Assembly (NCBI GenBank): GCA_002729525.1
Contig: PBYI01000053.1
Span: 62,001 to 126,000 of the forward strand
Length of the DNA: 64,000 nt
Direction: 5' to 3'
Source: Nocardioides sp.
GTDB taxonomy: Bacteria; Actinomycetota; Actinomycetes; Propionibacteriales; Nocardioidaceae
The notes under the pieces: generated by a model
The model's database searches: none
Seen by the model: the letters and a program-made list of their open reading frames with translations, nothing else
What the model was told of the DNA's origin: nothing
Made by a program: the position numbers and the translations under genes
In this document: positions 23,756 to 31,894 of the stretch, piece after piece
Position numbering within the stretch: the stretch's first letter is position 1
Layout: each line of letters opens with the position of its first letter

Positions 23756-24450
23756 GGCGTCTCCTCCGGCCCGCCGGCGGTGGCGGGCCCGTCCTGCGTA
23801 CGGGGGTCGGTGGGGGTGTGGGTGGGGGTGTCGGTCTCGGGGTCGACCAGTGTGCCGCGCACCAGGGCGAGCAGGCCGGGCACCAGGTCGGTGCTGCTGA
23901 CGACCGAGGTCGGGTCGTCGTGGGCGCGCAGCCGCAGGGCGCAGTACGTCGACCCGGTGCGGGTGGCGCCGGCGACGATGCGCACCTCCTGGCGGTCGGG
24001 GTGCGCGCGGGCGGCGTCGAGCGCGGCGGTGGCGTCCTCGGGCAGCGCGCCCTCGGCGCCCGGCGGCAGCACGAGGCGCTCCACGACCGCCGCGCAGCCG
24101 GCGACCTGGGCGGGCCACACGATGCCCTCCAGGACGTCCTCGAGAGCCTGCGCGGGGTCGAGCTCCTCCTGCTCCACGGGCGTCAGACCGCCGGCCTCGG
24201 CCGGGTCGTCGAGACCCATCGCCGCGGCCAGGGCGGGCTCGGCGGCGACCAGCTCGGCGGTGTCGACCAGGGCGAACAGCCGGGCGGGCTGGTCCCAGCC
24301 CAGCGACGCCGCGTGCTGCTCGACCTCGAGCACGGCGGCGGCGAGCGCCGGGTCGGCGTCGAGGTCGGCCATCCGCGGGTCGTCGGGCAGGTGCGCCTCG
24401 GGCTGGTCGGGCCGGTCGGGCTGATCGTGCTGGTCGTGGTCGGTCGTCAT
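23752..24450 (-). CDS. PPA1309 family protein
   Basis: A 232-residue soluble acidic protein matching the PPA1309 family of actinobacteria by content and position. Recognisable segments are AVLEVEQHAASLGWDQPARL with FALVDTAEL, ALEDVLEGIVWPAQVAGCAA and EVRIVAGATRTGSTYCALRL. There is a His/Asp/Pro-rich N terminus and a Thr/Pro-rich C terminus. Biochemical function is unknown. It overlaps the UPF0182 start by four bases and shares one base with the upstream PDZ gene stop (TGATG), so the three genes are translated together. The conserved linkage suggests work at the same membrane site. Confidence 0.8.
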   Translation of the reverse strand: MTTDHDQHDQPDRPDQPEAHLPDDPRMADLDADPALAAAVLEVEQHAASLGWDQPARLFALVDTAELVAAEPALAAAMGLDDPAEAGGLTPVEQEELDPAQALEDVLEGIVWPAQVAGCAAVVERLVLPPGAEGALPEDATAALDAARAHPDRQEVRIVAGATRTGSTYCALRLRAHDDPTSVVSSTDLVPGLLALVRGTLVDPETDTPTHTPTDPRTQDGPATAGGPEETP

Positions 24451-25523
24451 CAGGCGGCGTCCTCGCAGCTGGGCAGGTCGGCGTCGGTGTCCTCGGCGTA
24501 CGCCTCCAGCGCGACGCGGACCTCGTGCATGGTGCTGGCGCGCATCAGGCGCATGTCGCCGTTGTTGTCGGCGGCCAGGGCGTCGGCGCAGTTGGCCTCC
24601 GGCACCAGGAACAGCTCGGCGCCGTCCTGGCGGGCGCCGGCGATCTTCTGCTGGATGCCACCGATCGGGCCGACGGTGCCATCGGGGTAGATCTCGCCGG
24701 TGCCGGCGACGTCGTGCCCGCCGGTCAGCGAGCCGGGCGTGAGGGTGTCGTAGACGGCGAGCGAGAAGACGAGTCCGGCGCTCGGACCGCCGATGCGCGG
24801 GTCGATGGCGATCGAGACGTCGACCGGGAAGTCGTAGTCGATGCCGGTCAGGATCCCGATGAGCAGCCGGCCGTCGGTCGTCGTCGGCACCACCTCGACC
24901 GTGCGGTCCTTGCCGTCGCGGGTGATGCCGATCTCCAGCGGCTCGCCCTCGACGCCGCGGCGCTGGATGAGGTTGCGCAGCTGGGCGTCGCCGCCGATGT
25001 CGGTGCCGTCGACCGACCGGAGCACGTCGTTCTCGCTGAGCACCCCGTCGGACGGGCTGTCCGGGGTCACCTGGGCGACCTTGACGACCTGCGGCACGTC
25101 GTAGCCGAGCTCCGACAGCGCCACCTCGACGGCGTAGTCCTGGGAGTCGGCCATCTGCTGGGCGCCCTCCTGCTCGTTGGACCGCGGCGTCTCGTCGGGC
25201 GCGTGGACGGCGTCGTACGGGTAGACCGCGTTGTCGCCGTCGAACCACACCGCCATCAGGTCCCACAGCGACAGCCCGGGCGTCTCGCCGGTCGCGGCCG
25301 CCTCGGACACCCGCACGGTGGTCATCCGCAGCTGGCCGCCGTCCTCGTAGGTCTCGGCGCCGTCGACGGTGACGATCGGGGCGTCGGTGTCGGTCGTGCC
25401 GAGCACGTCGACGGTCGAGCCGGGCGCGTAGGTCGCGTAGGGCAGCCGCGCGGTGGCGGCGTACAGGATCAGACCGAGCGCCGCGGGTACCGCGATGAAC
25501 GCGGCGATCAGGCGCTGGCTCAT
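24450..25523 (-). CDS. Membrane-anchored PDZ / Lon-like serine protease (YlbL type)
   Basis: A 357-residue protein. An N-terminal TM anchor (residues about 5-25) is followed by a PDZ domain (about 130-215, with VTPDSPSDGVLSENDVLRSV) and a Lon-type peptidase domain. The latter has IGGPSAGLVFSLAVYD supplying the catalytic Ser and GGIQQKIAGAR the catalytic Lys. This is the YlbL/PDZ-S16 family, extracytoplasmic proteases without ATPase. The ATG at 25523 is preferred to a TTG nine codons upstream. It heads the coupled trio with PPA1309 and UPF0182. Substrates are unknown. Confidence 0.88.
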   Translation of the reverse strand: MSQRLIAAFIAVPAALGLILYAATARLPYATYAPGSTVDVLGTTDTDAPIVTVDGAETYEDGGQLRMTTVRVSEAAATGETPGLSLWDLMAVWFDGDNAVYPYDAVHAPDETPRSNEQEGAQQMADSQDYAVEVALSELGYDVPQVVKVAQVTPDSPSDGVLSENDVLRSVDGTDIGGDAQLRNLIQRRGVEGEPLEIGITRDGKDRTVEVVPTTTDGRLLIGILTGIDYDFPVDVSIAIDPRIGGPSAGLVFSLAVYDTLTPGSLTGGHDVAGTGEIYPDGTVGPIGGIQQKIAGARQDGAELFLVPEANCADALAADNNGDMRLMRASTMHEVRVALEAYAEDTDADLPSCEDAA

Positions 25524-25607
25524 GGCGGACAGACTCTCATCACGCTCCAAGCACGCCGCGCGGACCTCCGGCGAACGGACACCCGTGGCGGGCGGCGCCG
25601 GCGCAGG

Positions 25608-26015
25608 TCAGGACGCGCGGTACTGCCCCGGGCCGTGCTCGGGACGCTGCTCGGACTGCTGCTCCGGCCCGTGCTCGGCGGCCGGCGGGTCGACCTGCTC
25701 GCGGGTCTCGGCAGCGTCGCCTGCGTCCGCGGCGGCCGCGTCACCGGCCTCGACAGGAGGCGGCGGCACCATCCGCACCCGCGGCGGACGGCGTACGGCG
25801 ACGGCCGAGCTGCGCTCGCGACCCCGCGGCGGTACGACGTACCCGGCGGCGCGGGCGCGGCGGGCCTTGCGGGAGTCGCCCTGCAGCGCCTCCCCGAGGC
25901 GCCGGAGCTCCTCGTCGCGGTCGACCTCGACGGTGCGCTCGCGGCCGGCCCAGCCGACCCACAGCATGGCGGCGAGGGTCACCACCAGTGCGGGGAGCAG
26001 CCACAGCAGGACCAT
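25608..26015 (-). CDS. Hypothetical single-pass membrane protein
   Basis: A 135-residue protein. It starts with one TM helix (MVLLWLLPALVVTLAAMLWV) ending in GRERTVEV. An Arg/Ala-rich region and RKARRARAAGYVVPPRGRER follow, and the C-terminal half is Pro/Glu/Gln-rich and probably disordered. The ATG at 26015 directly precedes the TM helix and removes an unlikely basic extension. It is transcribed in the same direction as the PDZ gene, 84 bases upstream. Similar short anchor-plus-tail proteins are common in actinobacteria. No function can be assigned. Confidence 0.6.
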   Translation of the reverse strand: MVLLWLLPALVVTLAAMLWVGWAGRERTVEVDRDEELRRLGEALQGDSRKARRARAAGYVVPPRGRERSSAVAVRRPPRVRMVPPPPVEAGDAAAADAGDAAETREQVDPPAAEHGPEQQSEQRPEHGPGQYRAS

Positions 26016-26094
26016 GCACCGACGGTAGGCGCGACCTGCCGTCGGATCGGGGAGACACGCGGCCCGCACTGGCCTCGCCCGGGATCGCCGGCGC

Positions 26095-26541
26095 TCAGGG
26101 CGAGCCGACCCACTCCTCGGTGCCGTCGGAGAACGACTGGTGCTTCCAGATCGGCACCTGCGCCTTGAGGGTGTCGATGAGGTCGCGGGTGGCGTCGAAG
26201 GTGCTGCCCCGGTGGGCGCCGGCGGTGCCGACGACGACCGCGGCGTCGCCGATCGCCAGCGTGCCGACCCGGTGGACGGCGGCCACGGCGTGCACGTCGT
26301 GGCGGGCCGCGACCTCCTCGCAGACCTGCCGCAGCCGGGCGGTGGCGCTGGGGTGGGCGGAGTACTCGAGCCCCTCGACGCCCTTGCCGCCGTCGTGGTC
26401 GCGCACCCGCCCCACGAAGAGCGTGACCCCGCCGTCCTCCGCGCCCTCCAGGGCGTCGAGGACCTCGTCCACGACCAGCGCGGTGTCGCGCACGTCGCAG
26501 AGCCGGACGGTCCCGTCGGACGTGGCCTCGGTGCTGCTCAT
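26095..26541 (-). CDS. moaE: Molybdopterin synthase catalytic subunit MoaE
   Basis: A 148-residue MoaE. The core contains GGVTLFVGRVRDHDGGKGVE, VHRVGTLAIGDAAVVVGTAG and AHRGSTFDATRDLIDTLKA followed by VPIWKHQSF. The Lys of WKHQ (about residue 130) and the preceding Arg/His residues form the active site that transfers sulfur from MoaD thiocarboxylate to precursor Z, giving molybdopterin. No moaD or other cofactor gene is adjacent; MoeZ at 51.5 kb is the functional partner in this window. The ATG at 26541 is favoured over a GTG three codons earlier. Confidence 0.9.
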   Translation of the reverse strand: MSSTEATSDGTVRLCDVRDTALVVDEVLDALEGAEDGGVTLFVGRVRDHDGGKGVEGLEYSAHPSATARLRQVCEEVAARHDVHAVAAVHRVGTLAIGDAAVVVGTAGAHRGSTFDATRDLIDTLKAQVPIWKHQSFSDGTEEWVGSP

Positions 26542-26630
26542 GGTCGGCACCCTAGACCGTGCGCGGCCCCGCGGTCGGTGGCCGCGTTCGCCCTCGGCGA
26601 ACGGTGGTCGCGACCGCGTACCGTGGACCC

Positions 26631-27968
26631 ATGAGCAGCAGCGACTCCTCCGACCGCCCCGAGGGCGACGACGCGAACAACCCGTTCCGCGGCACGCCGT
26701 TCGAGCAGCTGTTCTCCGGGGGGATGGCCGGTCCGCTCGGCAACATGCTCGGCGGGGCCGGCGGTGCGGGCGGCTTCGACCTCAGCGCGATCTTCGGCCA
26801 GATCCAGGCGATGATGCAGCCGCACGACGGCGCGCTCAACTGGGACCTCGCCGCCGACCTCGCCCGCAAGCAGGTCGCCCAGGAGCCCGACCCCAGCCCG
26901 ACGTCCAAGCAGTCCGACGCCGTCGCCGACGCGGTCCGCCTGGCCGACCTGTGGCTGGAGGAGACGACGTCGTTCCCGTCGGCGGTCACCACCACCGCCG
27001 CCTGGAGCCGCGCCGAGTGGGTCGTCGCCACCCTCGACGCCTGGAAGGTGCTCGTCGAGCCCGTGGCCGAGCAGTCGGTGTCGGGGCTCTCCTCCGCGCT
27101 GCCCGAGGAGGCCCGCGCGCAGGCCGGTCCGATCCTCGGCATCCTCGGCCAGGCCGTCGGGGGGATGCTCGCCCAGCAGGTCGGCACCGGGCTCGGCCAC
27201 CTCGCCGGCTCCGTCCTCGGCGCCACCGACGTCGGGCTCCCGCTCACCGCCCCCGGCAAGGCTGCCCTCGTGCCCGCCAACGTCGCGGCCTTTGCCGAGG
27301 GGCTCGACGTGAGCGACGACGACGTCCTGCTCTACCTCGCGCTGCGCGAGGCCGCCCACCAGCGACTCTTCGCCGCGGTGCCGTGGCTGCGCGACCACCT
27401 CGTCGGCGCCGTCACCGAGTACGCCTCCGGCGTCGAGATCAACGTCGAGGGCATGCAGCAGCGCGTCGAGGAGCAGATGCGCGGGCTCGACCCGAGCAAC
27501 CCCGCCGCCCTGCAGGAGCTCCTCGAGGGCGGGCTGTTCGACGTCCCGCGCTCCCCCGCCCAGCAGGCCGCGCTCGAGCGTCTCGAGATCGCGCTGGCCC
27601 TGGTCGAGGGCTGGGTCGACGAGGTCGTCTCGATGGCGACCGCCGAGCGGATGCCCACGGCCGGCAGGCTCCAGGAGGCCGTACGCCGCCGCCGCGCCAC
27701 CGGCGGTCCGGCCGAGGAGACCTTCGCCGCCCTCGTCGGCCTCGAGCTGCGGCCCCGCCGCCTGCGCGACGCCGCCACCCTGTGGGCGTCGCTGCGCGAC
27801 CGGCAGGGCGTGGAGGCCCGCGACGGCGTGTGGACCCACCCCGACCTGCTGCCGACGTCGACCGACCTCGACGACCCGCTCGGCTTCCGTGAGGGCGCCA
27901 CCGCCCCCGAGGCGCTGGGCGAGGACGACTTCGACGCCGAGCTGCGCAAGCTGCTCGACGGCGAGTGA
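26631..27968 (+). CDS. Zinc-dependent metalloprotease-like protein (DUF2342)
   Basis: A 445-residue protein of the actinobacterial DUF2342 family. The putative metal-binding helix reads LALREAAHQRLFAAVPWLRD, a relaxed zincin-like motif (E-A-A-H) rather than strict HExxH, followed by a Glu-containing helix (TEYASGVEINVEG). A Gly/Met-rich segment precedes it. The family is annotated as zinc-dependent metalloproteases from structural similarity; proteolysis is not shown by sequence alone. The ATG at 26631 starts a Ser/Asp-rich N terminus. The stop overlaps the NUDIX start (GTGA), so the two are co-expressed. Confidence 0.8.
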   Translation: MSSSDSSDRPEGDDANNPFRGTPFEQLFSGGMAGPLGNMLGGAGGAGGFDLSAIFGQIQAMMQPHDGALNWDLAADLARKQVAQEPDPSPTSKQSDAVADAVRLADLWLEETTSFPSAVTTTAAWSRAEWVVATLDAWKVLVEPVAEQSVSGLSSALPEEARAQAGPILGILGQAVGGMLAQQVGTGLGHLAGSVLGATDVGLPLTAPGKAALVPANVAAFAEGLDVSDDDVLLYLALREAAHQRLFAAVPWLRDHLVGAVTEYASGVEINVEGMQQRVEEQMRGLDPSNPAALQELLEGGLFDVPRSPAQQAALERLEIALALVEGWVDEVVSMATAERMPTAGRLQEAVRRRRATGGPAEETFAALVGLELRPRRLRDAATLWASLRDRQGVEARDGVWTHPDLLPTSTDLDDPLGFREGATAPEALGEDDFDAELRKLLDGE

Positions 27969-28585
27969 GCCTCACCGCCGCTCCGCGGCCCGACGAGCCC
28001 GCACGCCTGCGCGGGCAGCACGCCGAGTCACTGACGACGCTGACCGACTGGACCCCACCCGACGCCCGGCAGGCGGCGCTGCAGGAGCGGTACGTCGCCC
28101 ACCTGCGCGCCCACCCCGACGGTACGTCGCGCGCCTGCCGGCCCGACCACCTCACCGCGTCGCTGGTGCTGCTCGACCAGGACGGCGACCACGTGCTGCT
28201 CACCCTGCACGCCAAGGCGGTGCGGTGGTTCCAGCTCGGCGGTCACCTCGAGCCGGGCGACAGCGGGCTCGCGGGCGCCGCGGCACGCGAGGGTCAGGAG
28301 GAGTCCGGCGTCGCGTCACTGGTGCTCGACCCGGTGCCGGTCCAGCTCGACGAGCACGTCGTCCCGTTCTGCCGCCCGCCCGAGGGTGCCCCGGCCGATC
28401 CGCCCGGCGCCCGCGACGTGCACCACCTCGACGTGCGCTTCGTCGCCGTCGCCCCTCACGGCGCGCAGCACGCGGTCAGCGAGGAGTCGCTCGACGTCCG
28501 CTGGTGGCCGGTCGACGCCCTGCCCGACCCCGAGCCGAGCCTGGCCGAGGCGGTCGCGCTGGCGCGCACCCGCGTGCTGGGCTGA
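27965..28585 (+). CDS. NUDIX hydrolase
   Basis: A 206-residue NUDIX protein. The box spans about residues 93-115: GGHLEPGD, then AAAREGQEESGV, fitting G-x5-E-x7-R-E-x2-E-E-x-G with all catalytic Glu residues present. It hydrolyses a nucleoside diphosphate linked to some moiety; the substrate cannot be read. HHLDVRFVAVAP and RWWPVDALP are common in this actinobacterial subgroup found next to DUF2342. The GTG overlaps the metalloprotease stop (GTGA), indicating translational coupling. Confidence 0.88.
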   Translation: MSLTAAPRPDEPARLRGQHAESLTTLTDWTPPDARQAALQERYVAHLRAHPDGTSRACRPDHLTASLVLLDQDGDHVLLTLHAKAVRWFQLGGHLEPGDSGLAGAAAREGQEESGVASLVLDPVPVQLDEHVVPFCRPPEGAPADPPGARDVHHLDVRFVAVAPHGAQHAVSEESLDVRWWPVDALPDPEPSLAEAVALARTRVLG

Positions 28586-28626
28586 CCGCGGCTCCGGCCG
28601 CTGAGGACTCCGGGAGTCGGCCGCGG
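28586..28626. terminator. Hairpin between convergent NUDIX and peptidase genes
   Basis: CCGCGGC (28586-28592) pairs with GCCGCGG (28620-28626), with an inner GACTC-CGG-GAGTC stem. It fills the 42-base gap between the two convergent stops. Confidence 0.5.
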
Positions 28627-28627
28627 A

Positions 28628-29164
28628 TCAGCCGCCCGACTCCTCGGTGAACTCCTGCGGCGGCGAGATCCGGGCACCCTCGGACCAGCCGAGCAGGTAG
28701 CCCTGTGCCTTGTAGGTCTTCGGGTATCGGTCGACCCACGCCCAGTACTCCGGCGTGTGCCCGGGCTCCAGCAGGTGCGCCAGCTCGTGGACGATCACGT
28801 AGTCGAGCACCCAGCCCGGCATGCCCTGCAGGCGCGCCGAAAGCCGGATCGTGCGGTCGGCCGGCGTGCAGGACCCCCAGCGGGTGCGCTGGTTGGACAC
28901 CCACCGCACCGACTCCGGCTGGGCGAGACCGCCGAGGTAGGTGTCGCTGAGCCGCTGCGCCCGCGCGAGCAGGTCGGCGTCGGTGAGCGCCGCGCGCTCC
29001 TCGGCCTTGGTGACCCGGGCGACCATCCGGCGTACCCAGGTGGCCTCCTCGTCCTTGGAGAAGGTGTCGGGCACGAGCACGACGATGACGTCGTCGTCGC
29101 GGTACGCCGACACGGTCCGGCGACGGCGACGCGACCGCCGTACCTCCACCGCCGGCTGCACCAT
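28628..29164 (-). CDS. YgjP-like (DUF45) metallopeptidase
   Basis: A 178-residue protein ending with the zincin region of the YgjP/DUF45 family: YVIVHELAHLLEPGHTPEYW gives HExxH with a third His/Glu downstream, then VDRYPKTYKAQGYLLGW. Upstream, RWGSCTPADRTIRLSARL is the family's W-G-S-C segment. The basic N terminus (VRRSRRRRRTV) is usual. Members are predicted soluble metal-dependent proteases, sometimes next to helicase or restriction genes; no such partner is here. Substrates are unknown. Confidence 0.85.
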   Translation of the reverse strand: MVQPAVEVRRSRRRRRTVSAYRDDDVIVVLVPDTFSKDEEATWVRRMVARVTKAEERAALTDADLLARAQRLSDTYLGGLAQPESVRWVSNQRTRWGSCTPADRTIRLSARLQGMPGWVLDYVIVHELAHLLEPGHTPEYWAWVDRYPKTYKAQGYLLGWSEGARISPPQEFTEESGG

Positions 29165-29255
29165 GGCACCTCAACCTAGGACACATCGGTCGCCCGCGGG
29201 CGGTCCTGCGCGAGCCCGGCCGTGTCGCTGGGCGGCAGGGTGACGTCGCCGCAGG

Positions 29256-30305
29256 TCAGTCCTTGGCCGCCCAGGCGAGCAGCCGGTCGCGCTCCCACGT
29301 GTTGACGATCCGGTCGGGCTCGATGCCCGCCTGCTCGGCGCACTCGCAGCCGTAGACGGGGAAGTCGAGCTGGCCCGGCGCGTGGGCGTCGCTGTCGATC
29401 GAGAACAGGCAGCCGACGTCGCGGGCCAGGGCGAGCAGGTCGGTGGGCGGGTCGCGCCGCTCGGGACGACTGTTGATCTCGACGGCCACGTCGTGCTCGG
29501 CGCAGGCCTCGAAGACCGCCCGCGCGTCGAACCGGGACTGCGCGCGGGTGCCGCGGTTGCCCGTGACGAGCCGGCCGGTGCAGTGGCCGAGCACGTTGGT
29601 GTGGCGCTGCCCGACGGCGGCGACCATCCGGCGGGTCATGTCGGGGGCGTCCATCGCGAGCTTGGAGTGGACGCTGGCGACGCGGAGGTCGAGGCGGTCG
29701 AGCATCTCCTCGGACTGGTCGAGCGAGCCGTCGTCGAGGATGTCGACCTCGATGCCCTTGAGCAGCGTGAACCCGCTCGCGGCACCCAGGTGGGCGTTGA
29801 CGGCGTCGACGACGTCGAGCTGCTTGGCCAGGCGGGCGGCGCTCAGTCCGCGGGCGACCTTGAGCCGCGGCGAGTGGTCGGTGAGGACGAGGTAGTCGTG
29901 ACCGAGTTCCAGCGCGGTCATCGCCATCTCCTCCAGCGGAGAGCCCCCGTCGGACCAGTCGGAGTGGGAGTGCAGGTCGCCCCGCAGCGCCTCCCGCAGC
30001 GCCGCTCCACCGTCGGTGAGCGGTCCACCGTGCTCGGCCTCGACGGCGGCCAGCCGGCGCGGCATCTCGCCGCGGACCGCCGAGGCGATCACGTCGGCGG
30101 TGCTGGCGCCGATGCCGGGCAGCTCGCGCAGCGTGCCCTCCGCGACGTGGCGCTCCAGGACGTCGTCGGCCAGGGGCAGCACGGTGGCGGCGGCGTTGCG
30201 GAACGCCTTGACCTTGTAGGTCTCCTCGCGCGCGCGCTCGAGGAGGAACGCGATCCGGCGCAGCGCGGCGACCGCGCCGCCGTCGTACGTCGTCGGGCCG
30301 CTCAT
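29256..30305 (-). CDS. PHP-domain protein with helix-hairpin-helix N terminus (PolX-like, no polymerase core)
   Basis: A 349-residue protein. Residues about 5-85 resemble the Pol beta N-terminal (8-kDa) domain, with AVAALRRIAFLLERAREETY, KVKAFRNAAATV and the helix-hairpin-helix ELPGIGASTADVI. Residues about 110-330 are a PHP phosphoesterase: RGDLHSHSDWSDG, LVLTDHSPRL, VLGHCTGRL and SIDSDAHAP provide the metal-binding His/Asp set. The polymerase palm and fingers of bacterial PolX are missing, so a nuclease or phosphatase role in DNA repair is inferred. The ATG at 30305 follows GAGGTG; the long upstream open frame in the DnaA-box region is rejected. Confidence 0.82.
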   Translation of the reverse strand: MSGPTTYDGGAVAALRRIAFLLERAREETYKVKAFRNAAATVLPLADDVLERHVAEGTLRELPGIGASTADVIASAVRGEMPRRLAAVEAEHGGPLTDGGAALREALRGDLHSHSDWSDGGSPLEEMAMTALELGHDYLVLTDHSPRLKVARGLSAARLAKQLDVVDAVNAHLGAASGFTLLKGIEVDILDDGSLDQSEEMLDRLDLRVASVHSKLAMDAPDMTRRMVAAVGQRHTNVLGHCTGRLVTGNRGTRAQSRFDARAVFEACAEHDVAVEINSRPERRDPPTDLLALARDVGCLFSIDSDAHAPGQLDFPVYGCECAEQAGIEPDRIVNTWERDRLLAWAAKD

Positions 30306-30659
30306 CGCGAGCACCTCTCCGCAGGCCGTCGGGAAAGATTTCGTCCACAGACTGTGGAGGGACGTGTGTGCAGCGTGGGGCGGGTCCGAGGCGTGGCTGC
30401 GCCGCTCGGTGCGGCCCCTGTCGGCCGGTCGTCCACCGGTCCTCCACCGTTCCACGGCGTTCCCCACAGCCCTGTCCACACCGTTGTCCACAGGTGGGGA
30501 CGACCCCGCGTTGACCGTCGTCGCGGCGGCTCCGTAGGTTGGTGCCGACGACGGGGCTCTGTGCCACCGGTGACGTTCGCAAGGGGAAGGCAAGCGTCGC
30601 CACGGCCTGGGGCCCCGTCGGCACGTCCGGATTGCGGCATCACGGCTCGGTGCCCCCGC
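30306..30659. promoter_or_regulatory. 354-bp intergenic region with a cluster of DnaA-box-like sequences
   Basis: TTGTCCACA (30484-30492) is an exact match to the actinobacterial DnaA box. Near matches are CTGTCCACA (30472-30480), TTCCCCACA (30460-30468), TCGTCCACA (30341-30349) and the palindrome TCCACAG-A-CTGTGGA (30344-30358). The region precedes the PHP gene and has no convincing ORF of its own. It is not an origin by context (no dnaA or dnaN nearby). DnaA binding is inferred from sequence only. Confidence 0.4.
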
Positions 30660-31457
30660 TCAGCGGCCCTCGAACGCCGGGCGGCGCTTCTCCCGCACCG
30701 CGCGCAGGCCCTCCTGGAGGTCGGCGGTCGCCATCGTGACCGGCTGGGCCACGCCCTCCCAGCGCAGCGCCTGCTCGACGTCGGCGTGCCCGCCGTCGGC
30801 CAGCGCCAGCTTGGTGAGCTTGGCCGCGACCGGTGCGGTGCCGGCGACGTCACGGGCGGTGTCGAGCACGGCGTCGAGGAAGCCCTCCTGGGGCAGCACG
30901 CGGGAGACCAGGCCGAGGCGGACCGCCTCGTCGTCGCTGACCAGCCGGCCGGTGAGGAACAGGTCGCGGGCCGCCGCCGGGCCGACCACGTCGGGCAGCA
31001 GGTGGGTGCCCGCCATGCCCGGGTGCAGCCCGAGGCGGGTGAAGGGGACGCCGAGGCGCGCCCCGGCTGCGGCGTACCGGATGTCGCACGCGAGCGCGAC
31101 GCACAGCCCGGCACCGATCGCGGGGCCGTTGAGCGCGGCGATCGTGGGGACCTCCAGGCGGCGGATCGACAGCCAGGCCCGATAGAACGGCATCATCCGG
31201 TCGCGCAGGGCGTCGACCGTCGCGTCGGGCTCGGCGGCCAGCCAGGAGGTGTCGCCGCCGCTGCAGAACGCGCTGCCCTCGCCGGTGACGACCACGACGC
31301 GGACGTCCGGGTCGGCGGCCAGCCCGTCGATCGCGTCGACCCACGCGGAGGTCATCGGACCGGACATCGCGTTGCGCTGCTCGGGGTTGTCGAGGACCAG
31401 CAGCGCGATGCCGTCGGCGGGGCGCTCCAGTCGCAGGTGCGTCGGCTCGGAGGACAT
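30660..31457 (-). CDS. Enoyl-CoA hydratase/isomerase family protein
   Basis: A 265-residue crotonase-fold protein. The oxyanion-hole segments are AFCSGGDTSWLA and AALNGPAIGAGLCVALACDI; the next conserved helix is RYAAAGARLGVPFTRLGLHP followed by GMAGTHLLPDVVG. The Glu positions of a classical hydratase are not both obvious: the residue after the GMAG loop region is not Glu. So it may be an isomerase or other crotonase rather than the housekeeping beta-oxidation hydratase. The ATG at 31457 is chosen over a GTG three codons earlier. It is divergent from the DUF5679 gene. Confidence 0.82.
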   Translation of the reverse strand: MSSEPTHLRLERPADGIALLVLDNPEQRNAMSGPMTSAWVDAIDGLAADPDVRVVVVTGEGSAFCSGGDTSWLAAEPDATVDALRDRMMPFYRAWLSIRRLEVPTIAALNGPAIGAGLCVALACDIRYAAAGARLGVPFTRLGLHPGMAGTHLLPDVVGPAAARDLFLTGRLVSDDEAVRLGLVSRVLPQEGFLDAVLDTARDVAGTAPVAAKLTKLALADGGHADVEQALRWEGVAQPVTMATADLQEGLRAVREKRRPAFEGR

Positions 31458-31626
31458 GTTCGGCACCCTACTGGCGCCCCCGGACAGGCCTCGGTGACCC
31501 GCTGAGGTGCCCGCCGTACGCCCGGCGCGGCGCCGATCCAGCGCCGTCGTGCGCCCGCTGCGCCGCGGACATGCCCTAGGGTGCGAGTCACATCACATCG
31601 ACCCACGTACCGAGGAGGCTCTCGCG

Positions 31627-31785
31627 ATGGCCGAGACCTGGAGCGGCGAGTTCTACTGCGTGAAGTGCAAGGAGAAGCGCGAGGCCGAGGGCGAGGTGAA
31701 GGTCAACGACAAGGGCACCAAGATGGCGAAGGCCGTCTGCCCGGTCTGCAGCACCAACCTCAACCGGATCCTCGGCAAGGCCTGA
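31627..31785 (+). CDS. DUF5679 small zinc-ribbon protein
   Basis: A 52-residue protein with CVKC near the start and CPVC after 26 residues, a zinc ribbon, on a Lys-rich scaffold (KVNDKGTKMAKAV). This matches DUF5679, a short actinobacterial family of unknown role. A strong GAGGAGG site precedes the ATG by about seven bases, and TAGGGT upstream is a plausible -10. The longer frame with 40 extra codons is rejected because it lacks a ribosome site and reads through the promoter. It is likely well expressed. Confidence 0.8.
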   Translation: MAETWSGEFYCVKCKEKREAEGEVKVNDKGTKMAKAVCPVCSTNLNRILGKA

Positions 31786-31894
31786 TCCGACCCGTCACGT
31801 CGGTCCGCGGGGCCGGCCGCCCGGCCGCAAGCCGGTCCCCGGCCCTGTGGACGACGGAATCCGTCGTCAGCCGATCCGTGCCAGGGTCGACCGC

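Noticed and set aside
30341..30492. Replication origin
   Set aside because: DnaA-box-like sites exist, but there is no AT-rich unwinding region or dnaA/dnaN/gyrB neighbourhood, so oriC is not claimed.
30306..30593. N-terminal extension of the PHP gene (96 codons)
   Set aside because: The extension has no ribosome site, a composition unlike a domain, and covers the DnaA-box-like cluster; the ATG at 30305 begins the expected domain.
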